DNA of 5,831 bases, from contig CALBXN010000066.1 in the NCBI GenBank assembly GCA_937890485.1, positions 1 through 5,831 of the forward strand, given 5' to 3'. Under the pieces are notes generated by a model. The model had not been told where the DNA came from, made no database searches, and saw only the letters and a list, made by a program, of their open reading frames with translations. Both the position numbers and the translations under genes were made by a program. Source of the DNA: an uncultured Treponema sp. (GTDB lineage Bacteria > Spirochaetota > Spirochaetia > Treponematales > Treponemataceae). Of this stretch, positions 1 through 5,831 are shown piece by piece (the stretch's first letter is position 1; the number at the start of each line of letters is the position of its first letter).

Positions 1-936
1 AGTTATAACATCTTTTACCTTTTCAGTAGTCTCCGCAGAAACTTTTACAGTATCAAAAGAGTTTTTTTCCTTTAAGAATTGGTGATACGATATATAATTA
101 AATTTTTCTGACAAAGTTTTTATGCAATTTCCTAATTTTGATAAATCTTTTCCTTGCCAAAGAGAATAATAAGATAAACCGATAATATCGTAATCAAGAT
201 TAGATTTTTCGGCACAAGAAAACCACCAAAGACAACGGGATAAATCCCCAGAAGAATCAATATGTAAAATGATTTTTGCTTTTGGAAAAATATTTTTTGT
301 GGCTTTTATTCCTTCATTTAGTATTGATGCAAGATTTGAAAACTTTTGAACATCACTTCCCTTGTTTTTTATTGCTCCATAAGGAAATAAAATTCCATTT
401 GTAATTTCGTTTCCAATTTGCACATAATCAACATGGATTTTTGCTTCTTTAAATTTTTCTAAAGATTCACTTGTATAATTATAAACAATTTTTTGAATTT
501 CTTTTTGGGCTTCATTAAAATTTTTTCTAGAAAGTTTTTCTTGCCATTTTACAGGAAGATTTTGATTTGCTGGATCTGCCCAATAATCTGAATAATGAAA
601 ATCAATCAAAACTTTCATACCAGCATTTTTTACACGCTGAGCAATTTTTATGGTATTTTCAAGATTACAATAATTTTTTCCTGTAGAATTTTTAGGTGAT
701 AACTCAGGATTTATCCAAACTCTAAGCCGTACGCAATCTAGTTTTTTTTCAGAAATAAAAGAAATTACATCAGGAATTAAATCTTTATTCTCTGAAAAAT
801 ATTTTGCTCCAGAATCTTCTAATTGTTGTAAAGAAGATAAATCTGCTCCTTTTACAAAAATTTGTGCAAAAAGAGAAAAATTTATATACACAAAAAAGAG
901 TGAAATTAAAAAAATTTTTTTTTCTAATAATTTCAT
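1..936 (-). CDS. Secreted GH53 arabinogalactan endo-beta-1,4-galactanase, 3' end outside window
   Basis: Family GH53 enzymes cut beta-1,4-galactan, as in pectin side chains and type I arabinogalactan, with retention of configuration. I translated 312 uninterrupted codons from the ATG at 936; no stop is reached before base 1. Residues 1-24 look like a signal peptide: Lys-rich start, hydrophobic 8-23, likely cleavage after SLFA. No lipobox Cys is seen, so the product is probably periplasmic or secreted. Family blocks appear in order: KGADLSSLQQLEDSG (29-43), VRLRVW (69-74), KVLIDFHYSDYWADP (108-122), QIGNEI (173-178, Glu177 the expected acid/base) and DIIGLSYYSLWQG (250-262). The expected nucleophile block is atypical: after SEKF about 18 residues precede VKVSAETT, making Glu302 the best candidate. 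The start codon shares its A with the stop of the upstream kinase gene, and only a weak AGAAG lies upstream, suggesting translational coupling. The family call is firm; activity is less certain. Confidence 0.88.
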   Translation of the reverse strand, partial: MKLLEKKIFLISLFFVYINFSLFAQIFVKGADLSSLQQLEDSGAKYFSENKDLIPDVISFISEKKLDCVRLRVWINPELSPKNSTGKNYCNLENTIKIAQRVKNAGMKVLIDFHYSDYWADPANQNLPVKWQEKLSRKNFNEAQKEIQKIVYNYTSESLEKFKEAKIHVDYVQIGNEITNGILFPYGAIKNKGSDVQKFSNLASILNEGIKATKNIFPKAKIILHIDSSGDLSRCLWWFSCAEKSNLDYDIIGLSYYSLWQGKDLSKLGNCIKTLSEKFNYISYHQFLKEKNSFDTVKVSAETTEKVKDVIT

Positions 937-1502
937 TAATCTTCTGATTTTACAACTAATCCCATAGAAACTAATTTTTCTAAAATTTGAGTTACAATTT
1001 CTTGAGGATTATACAAAGCTGTATCAATTTGCATATCAACAAAATCAAACTGGTTATTATCGATTTTGTATAATTTTTGATAGCGAATTGAATCTTCTCT
1101 ATCTCGCATTGCGGTAAAATTCATTATTTCTTGAAGATTTCCACCTTCTCGATTAAAAACACGCTTTGCACGAGTTTCATCATCTGCAAGAAGATAAACT
1201 TTTAAATCAGCTTCTTTTAACATCCAAATTGCAAGGCGACTTCCTAAAACGCAAGATTGTTTTTGGGCCATTTCAACTTGTTTTGTATCAACTGTTATAT
1301 CAAAAGAATCATCTGTTTTTGCTTTTTCGATAATTTCTGCCAAAGACATTCCAGTTTCCGCAGCAAGAGAACGGAATGTGTAATTTATCATGGAAATTCC
1401 AAGAGTTTCTGATAGAAGTGTGCTAACAGTAGTATTTCCACAACCACTTTTTCCAGAAATGGCAATTCTAACTTCTTTATTTGGTACGATAGTATAGTTC
1501 AT
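936..1502 (-). CDS. Cytidylate-kinase-like P-loop protein with altered Walker A motif
   Basis: A 188-residue protein resembling the short archaeal-type (d)CMP kinases, which move phosphate from ATP to CMP or dCMP in the cytoplasm. Visible matches are the N-terminal P-loop (17-25), the NMP-binding segment TFRSLAAETGMSLAEI (42-57), DITVDTKQ (68-75), VLGSRLAIWMLKEADLKVYL (85-104), the lid region RAKRVFNREGG (111-121), and RDREDSIRYQKLYKID (133-148) with several candidate phosphate-contacting Arg. The P-loop reads GKSGCGNTT: the usual catalytic Lys before Thr is Asn23, while a Lys sits five residues earlier at position 18. The DNA there, read on both strands, gives AAT for Asn with no frame problem. 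The ATG at 1502 has AGGAG six bases upstream and a strong promoter behind that. I leave the symbol blank because the altered P-loop makes true CMP kinase activity uncertain. Other NMP-kinase-like roles are possible. Confidence 0.8.
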   Translation of the reverse strand: MNYTIVPNKEVRIAISGKSGCGNTTVSTLLSETLGISMINYTFRSLAAETGMSLAEIIEKAKTDDSFDITVDTKQVEMAQKQSCVLGSRLAIWMLKEADLKVYLLADDETRAKRVFNREGGNLQEIMNFTAMRDREDSIRYQKLYKIDNNQFDFVDMQIDTALYNPQEIVTQILEKLVSMGLVVKSED

Positions 1503-1508
1503 AAAAAT

Positions 1509-1513
1509 CTCCT
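1509..1513 (-). promoter_or_regulatory. Shine-Dalgarno site of the kinase-like gene
   Basis: The minus strand reads AGGAG, six bases before the ATG at 1502-1500. It fixes the start codon of the kinase-like gene. Confidence 0.85.
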
Positions 1514-1527
1514 AAAATCTTTAGATA

Positions 1528-1556
1528 ATTATATTACTTATCATTTCTATTTTCAA
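1528..1556 (-). promoter_or_regulatory. Sigma-70-type promoter for the kinase-galactanase unit
   Basis: On the minus strand, a -35 box TTGAAA (1556-1551) is separated by exactly 17 bases from a perfect -10 box TATAAT (1533-1528). Transcription should start near 1521, giving a leader of about 19 nt that contains the AGGAG site. The stretch beyond the -35 box is rich in A and T runs (1557-1583) and could act as an UP element. This is a sequence match, not a mapped start. Confidence 0.78.
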
Positions 1557-1565
1557 TAATGTATA

Positions 1566-1583
1566 TTTTTTTTCATAAAAAAA
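1566..1583. repeat. T-tract/A-tract inverted repeat between divergent promoters
   Basis: Eight T, then CAT, then seven A form a small inverted repeat lying between the two candidate divergent promoters. Such tracts are stiff or curved and can serve as UP elements for either direction. No function can be assigned from sequence alone. Confidence 0.45.
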
Positions 1584-1599
1584 GTGTAGTAAAATTCTT

Positions 1600-1628
1600 T
1601 TGATAATGTTATACTCTAAATGTAATAA
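1600..1628 (+). promoter_or_regulatory. Candidate promoter of the toxin-antitoxin operon
   Basis: The plus strand shows TTGATA (1600-1605), a 17-base spacer and TAATAA (1623-1628). A competing reading is an extended -10 element, TG-T-TATACT (1607-1615), with only a poor -35 box. Either would place the start upstream of the hairpin string, so that string would be transcribed as leader RNA of the toxin-antitoxin message. Weaker than the promoter on the opposite strand. Confidence 0.5.
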
Positions 1629-1633
1629 GAAAT

Positions 1634-1648
1634 TTTTTATGGGAGGAT
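1634..1648 (+). repeat. 15-bp direct repeat, left copy, containing a Shine-Dalgarno sequence
   Basis: The sequence TTTTTATGGGAGGAT occurs here and again, identically, at 1788-1802 in the same orientation. The left copy holds GGGAGG (1641-1646) but no well-placed start codon with a recognisable product follows. It may be the original leader sequence duplicated when the hairpin block arrived. Confidence 0.85.
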
Positions 1649-1649
1649 T

Positions 1650-1793
1650 GATAAAAACTTCTCCTAAAATAGCCTCGAAGTTTTTATCTAAAGTTTGCGT
1701 TGCAAACTTTCTTATCTACTGCTGTTTTTCATTTCATTGCAAAACAGCGTAAAAAGTCAAATCGGAAATCGATATTTCCTCATTGACTTTTTA
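1650..1793. repeat. String of four adjacent hairpins in the toxin-antitoxin leader
   Basis: Four perfect-armed inverted repeats lie almost end to end. Hairpin 1: 12-bp stem, arms 1650-1661 and 1677-1688 (GATAAAAACTTC and its complement), 15-nt loop. Hairpin 2: 9-bp stem, arms 1690-1698 and 1702-1710 (AAAGTTTGC), 3-nt loop GTT. Hairpin 3: 8-bp stem, arms 1721-1728 and 1741-1748 (GCTGTTTT), 12-nt loop. Hairpin 4: 11-bp outer stem, arms 1750-1760 and 1783-1793 (TAAAAAGTCAA), enclosing a 6-bp inner stem GGAAAT/ATTTCC (1764-1769, 1774-1779) with loop CGAT and 3-nt bulges on each side. The stems differ in sequence, so this is not a simple tandem repeat. It could be a small palindromic mobile element, a structured leader RNA, or both. 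No known riboswitch, attC site or CRISPR pattern fits. Confidence 0.8.
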
Positions 1794-1802
1794 TGGGAGG
1801 AT
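1788..1802 (+). repeat. 15-bp direct repeat, right copy, containing the antitoxin Shine-Dalgarno
   Basis: Second identical copy of TTTTTATGGGAGGAT, offset by 154 bp from the left copy. Its first six bases are part of the right arm of hairpin 4, and its GGGAGG (1795-1800) is the ribosome binding site of the antitoxin. Confidence 0.85.
1795..1800 (+). promoter_or_regulatory. Shine-Dalgarno site of the antitoxin gene
   Basis: GGGAGG sits five bases before the ATG at 1806 and just after the right arm of hairpin 4. It decides the start: the reading frame stays open upstream to 1692, but those codons run through the hairpins and have no ribosome binding site. The bases UCCUC at 1777-1781, in hairpin 4, could pair with GAGGA at 1797-1801. 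Confidence 0.85.
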
Positions 1803-1805
1803 AAT

Positions 1806-2385
<580 letters not shown>

Positions 2386-2392
2386 ACCTCAT

Positions 2393-5300
2393 CTACAATA
2401 AAAATTCTAATTTTTCCCTGATAAATTGGCTTTTTTCTTTTAATCCGATTTTTCCAGTTTGCAAAATTAAGAAATTTGGCTTATGAGGATCTAATTTTAC
2501 TCTTCCACCACTTTCTTTTATTAAACGCAATACTTTTTCTACGCTAATATGTGAAACTTTAGCAAATTCAATTTGAACAATTCCTTGTCTTTCTTTAAGA
2601 GTTGCAATATTCAACTGTCTACAGATAACACGAATTTCTGCAAGTGAAAGTAAACTATAAACTTCATCAGGAACTGGACCAAATCTATCTTCAAGTTCTG
2701 CATAAACTCGTTCGTATTCTTCTTTTGTGGAAATTGAAGCAACTTTTTTGTAAATTTCCATCTTTGTTTGAAGATTTTTAATGTAAGTTTCTGGAATAAA
2801 TCCTGTATATTCAAGTTCAAGAAGAACTTCTGTTTTTTCGGTGTAATTTTCGTCCGAAAGTTTTTGTACAGCATCTTCTAGCAATCTTAAATACAAATCA
2901 AATCCAACAGAATAAACATCGCCAGATTGGTCTTTACCTAAAAGATTACCTGCCCCACGAATTTCCATATCCTTCATAGCAATTTTGAAGCCACTTCCAA
3001 GTTCAGTAAAATCTGAAATTACTTGCAAACGCTTCATTGCAATTTCAGATAAGGCTTTATTTTCAGGATACAATAAATAGGCATAGGCTTTTCTATCACT
3101 TCGACCAACACGACCTCTAAGTTGATAAAGTTGGGAAATTCCGTACATGTCTGCTCTATCAATGATGATGGTATTTACATTTGGAATATCAATTCCGTTT
3201 TCGATAATCGTTGTGGCAACTAGAACATGAAATCCACCCATTTTGAAGCGACGGAAAATATCATCAAGTTCTGTAGAAGACATTTGTCCGTGGGCTGTAT
3301 CAATCATCATTTCAGGAACAAGTTTTTCTAGTTTTAAGCGAACTTCTTCAAGGCTCTCAACTCGATTGTGAAGATAAAAAACTTGCCCTCCTCGTTCAAC
3401 TTCCCGACGAATTGCAGAGGCAACTCTATCGTCATTATAGGCATCAATAACAGTTTCAATTGGTTGTCGATTATGTGGTGGTGTTGTTAAAAGACTCATA
3501 TCACGAATTTTTAACAAACTCATGTGCAAGGTTCGAGGAATTGGAGTTGCACTCATGGCAAGACAGTCGATATTTTCTTTTAATTCTTTTAATCGTTCTT
3601 TGTCTTTTACGCCAAATCGTTGTTCTTCATCAATAATCATCAAACCTAAATCTTTAAAAATTACATCTTTTTGAATGATTCTATGAGTTCCAACAAGAAC
3701 ATCAATTTCACCTTTAGAAAGTTTTTCTAAGATTTTTTTCTGTTCGGCTTTTGTAACAAATCGTGACATGTGAGCAATTTTTACAGGAAATTTTTCAAAT
3801 CGTTCTTTGCAAGATTCGTAATGTTGTTCTGCCAAAATCGTAGTTGGTGCTAAAAAGGCAACTTGTTTTCCACCCATAACGGCTTTAAAAGCAGCACGCA
3901 TCGCAAGTTCAGTTTTTCCATAACCAACATCACCACAAACTAACCTATCCATTGGAACAGGTTTTTCCATATCAAGTTTTATTTCTTTTGAAACAGTAAT
4001 TTGATCATCAGTTTCGGTATAAGGAAAAGCGGCCTCAAATGCAGTTTGCCATTCACCATCTTTTGGGAAAGGAAAACCTCGGGCAGCTTTTCGCCTTGAA
4101 TATAAACTGATAAGGCGTTCTGCTAATTCTTCAACTGCTTTTTTTACACGATTTTTGCGATTTTCCCAACTTTTTGAGCCAATACGATCAAGTCTAGGAT
4201 TGTCACCTTCGTTACCGATATATCGCTGAACAAGATTTACTTGCTCAATTGGAATAAAAACAATTTCTTCATCAGCGTATTCAAGTTTGATATAATCTCG
4301 CTCGTTGCCAAGAGCTTTTACTCGGTCAATTCCTTTAAAAAGTCCAATTCCGTAATTTACATGAACAACATAATCCCCTGGATTTAATTCAACGAAGGTA
4401 TCAATTACAGAACTTTTTGCATGTTTTACAGATTTGGGAGCGTGTTTTCTGCGTCCAAAAATTTCATTTTCTTGAATTACAAGAATTTGTTCTTGAGGAA
4501 TACCAAATCCACCAGAAATTGATAATGGTAAAATTTGTAATTTTCCAGATTTAAAATCTACATAATCTTTTAAAATTTCATTTATTCGTAAGGCTTGATT
4601 TTCACTTTCTGCAAAGATAAAGATTTTATATTCTTCTTTTAAAAGATTTTCGATAGATTCTTTTAAATAATTGATATTTCCAAAAAAACTACGAGGACTT
4701 TCAACTTCTAAAGTGAATCTATCTTTTGCAAGAGAATCTTCACCGTGAATTGTTCTAAATAAAATTGCATTTTTGCAAAAATCCATTAAGTTAGAAAAAT
4801 TTAGCAAAATATCTTGAGGAGGTGGAACTGGACGAGCATTTTCAGTTTCAATTAAAGTTTTTGCTTTACGATAAAGTCCTAAAAATTCTCGTTCAAAACT
4901 TTCTTGGGAATTTTTTTGTCTATCATAATCGCAGAAAAAAACTTTTGTATTAGAATCAAGATATGATAAAACAGAACTTTGATATACATTATTTTCTTCA
5001 GATTGCCACAACAAAGGATAAAATAATTCTTCGCCCTCTGATTCGTGGCTAACCATCAATTCTGTAAGATAAGAAGAAAAATCAAATTCTGATAAATCTT
5101 TGCGATTTTTAAGTCGGTTTTCTAATTCAGAAACTAATTCATCATTCCAAACAACTTCTTTCATTGGATAAATCAAAAGTGAATTTACAGTTTCTATAGA
5201 AGATTGTGTTTCTGGACTAAAAGATTTTATTTGTTCAACTTCATCAAAATCAAAAACAATTCGGTGAGCAAATTCTTCACCAGGCATAAAAATATCTAAA

Positions 5301-5831
5301 ACTTCACCGCGCAAAGTAAATTCTCCACGAACAGTAACTCGTGGAACTCTTAAATATCCAAGTTGTGAAAGTTTTTCTGCAACATTTGTTGGGTCAAAAG
5401 TTTGTCCTTTTTTTATTGTAAAAACAAGAGATTTTACATAATCGGCTGGAGGAACTGGAGTTAACAAAGCCCTTTGTGAAATTACATAAAATGTAGGCTT
5501 TTTATTTTTTTCTGATAAAATTCCTTGAGATTCGTTAAAAGCTAATTTTGATAAAAAAGAAGCTCGTTCACCAAAAACAACAGCACCTTTAGCACAAGGT
5601 CTGTAAGGAACCATTCCCCACCAAGGCAAAGTTAAAATATCTGCTTGTAAAATTCCTTTATCATCTGTAAAAACTGTGGTTAAATCTAAAATTAATTCAG
5701 AGCAATCTTTTTCTGAAGGAACAACAAAAACGCATTTTTTTGAAAGTTCTTTTGCAAAAAAAGCAGTAACAGAACCAGAAATTCCTTCAATTTCTTTTAC
5801 GCCAAATTCTTCATTTTCTACAAAAGAAAGA
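2393..5831 (-). CDS. mfd: Transcription-repair coupling factor Mfd, N-terminus outside window
   Basis: Mfd pushes RNA polymerase stalled at DNA damage off the template using ATP-driven translocation, and recruits UvrA for nucleotide excision repair. There are 1145 codons before the TAG at 2395-2393; the family is usually about 1150 residues, so only a short N-terminal piece is missing. Numbering from the first full codon (5830-5828): a UvrB-like N-terminal module includes PWWGMVPYRP (about 69-78) and VRGEFTLRGEVLDIF (about 165-180). A CarD-like RNA-polymerase-interacting domain spans about 475-545 (GDYVVHVNYGIGLFKGI). The RecG-like translocase has Walker A GDVGYGKTE (about 632-640), DEEQ (about 734-737), SATPIPRT (about 758-765) and QLRGRVGRS (about 903-911). 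The C-terminal TRCF domain contains FGPVPDE (about 1052). The frame continues upstream of the TTG at 5629 to the window edge with Mfd-like sequence, so the start lies outside. All motor motifs are intact. Confidence 0.97.
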   Translation of the reverse strand, partial: LSFVENEEFGVKEIEGISGSVTAFFAKELSKKCVFVVPSEKDCSELILDLTTVFTDDKGILQADILTLPWWGMVPYRPCAKGAVVFGERASFLSKLAFNESQGILSEKNKKPTFYVISQRALLTPVPPADYVKSLVFTIKKGQTFDPTNVAEKLSQLGYLRVPRVTVRGEFTLRGEVLDIFMPGEEFAHRIVFDFDEVEQIKSFSPETQSSIETVNSLLIYPMKEVVWNDELVSELENRLKNRKDLSEFDFSSYLTELMVSHESEGEELFYPLLWQSEENNVYQSSVLSYLDSNTKVFFCDYDRQKNSQESFEREFLGLYRKAKTLIETENARPVPPPQDILLNFSNLMDFCKNAILFRTIHGEDSLAKDRFTLEVESPRSFFGNINYLKESIENLLKEEYKIFIFAESENQALRINEILKDYVDFKSGKLQILPLSISGGFGIPQEQILVIQENEIFGRRKHAPKSVKHAKSSVIDTFVELNPGDYVVHVNYGIGLFKGIDRVKALGNERDYIKLEYADEEIVFIPIEQVNLVQRYIGNEGDNPRLDRIGSKSWENRKNRVKKAVEELAERLISLYSRRKAARGFPFPKDGEWQTAFEAAFPYTETDDQITVSKEIKLDMEKPVPMDRLVCGDVGYGKTELAMRAAFKAVMGGKQVAFLAPTTILAEQHYESCKERFEKFPVKIAHMSRFVTKAEQKKILEKLSKGEIDVLVGTHRIIQKDVIFKDLGLMIIDEEQRFGVKDKERLKELKENIDCLAMSATPIPRTLHMSLLKIRDMSLLTTPPHNRQPIETVIDAYNDDRVASAIRREVERGGQVFYLHNRVESLEEVRLKLEKLVPEMMIDTAHGQMSSTELDDIFRRFKMGGFHVLVATTIIENGIDIPNVNTIIIDRADMYGISQLYQLRGRVGRSDRKAYAYLLYPENKALSEIAMKRLQVISDFTELGSGFKIAMKDMEIRGAGNLLGKDQSGDVYSVGFDLYLRLLEDAVQKLSDENYTEKTEVLLELEYTGFIPETYIKNLQTKMEIYKKVASISTKEEYERVYAELEDRFGPVPDEVYSLLSLAEIRVICRQLNIATLKERQGIVQIEFAKVSHISVEKVLRLIKESGGRVKLDPHKPNFLILQTGKIGLKEKSQFIREKLEFLL

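Noticed and set aside
1690..1716. Intrinsic terminator at hairpin 2
   Set aside because: The stem is followed by CTTATCT rather than a continuous T-run, and there is no plus-strand gene upstream of it to terminate; attenuation remains possible but unsupported.
1639..1752. 37-codon reading frame starting ATG-GGA-GGA inside the hairpin block
   Set aside because: No Shine-Dalgarno precedes the ATG, the predicted peptide resembles nothing I know, and the codons follow the inverted-repeat arms; probably chance, though a leader peptide cannot be fully excluded.
1650..1793. Integron attC site or CRISPR array
   Set aside because: No matched RYYYAAC/GTTRRRY core pair bracketing the block, no integron cassette context, and the stems differ from each other with no regular repeat-spacer pattern.
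1695..1805. N-terminal extension of the antitoxin from the TTG at 1695
   Set aside because: The frame is open but runs through hairpins 2 to 4, has no ribosome binding site, and the ATG at 1806 has GGGAGG at ideal spacing.
2611..2874. Alternative-frame minus-strand reading frame within mfd
   Set aside because: Lies wholly inside the Mfd C-terminal coding region in another frame; low-complexity Lys/Phe-rich product typical of AT-rich shadows.
5627..5629. TTG at 5629 as the start of Mfd
   Set aside because: The frame stays open upstream to the window edge and the extra 67 residues look like the Mfd N-terminal module, so the true start is outside.

Overview
The window is AT-rich chromosomal DNA from a bacterium, with strong purine-rich Shine-Dalgarno sites (AGGAG, GGGAGG), A/T-ending codons and tightly packed genes. 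My best guess is a spirochaete of the Treponema group. This rests on overall style, the kind of cytidylate-kinase-like protein present and the carbohydrate-active enzyme; there is no rRNA or other decisive marker.

Layout. (1) 1-1502, minus strand: a two-gene unit. A cytidylate-kinase-like P-loop protein (936-1502) is followed, with a 1-nt TAATG stop/start overlap, by a secreted GH53 endo-beta-1,4-galactanase (1-936) whose 3' end runs off the window. A near-consensus sigma-70-type promoter (TTGAAA, 17 nt, TATAAT) lies just upstream of the kinase. (2) 1503-1805: a divergent intergenic region. It holds that promoter, a candidate plus-strand promoter, and a dense string of four hairpins (1650-1793) bracketed by two copies of a 15-bp direct repeat that carries the Shine-Dalgarno sequence. 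(3) 1806-2385, plus strand: a type II toxin-antitoxin pair, a small non-AbrB antitoxin overlapping a MazF/PemK-family endoribonuclease by 14 bp. (4) 2393-5831, minus strand: almost all of mfd, the transcription-repair coupling factor, convergent with the toxin gene across a 7-bp gap and missing only its N-terminus at the right edge. The reading frame runs open past the TTG at 5629 to the window end, so that TTG is not the start.

The genes do not form one pathway. Mfd is housekeeping DNA repair, the galactanase serves plant pectin side-chain use, the kinase is presumably nucleotide metabolism, and the MazF module is a small accessory unit between them. The most unusual features are the hairpin string in the toxin-antitoxin leader, the kinase Walker A motif with Asn in place of the usual Lys, and the atypical sequence around the expected catalytic nucleophile of the galactanase.
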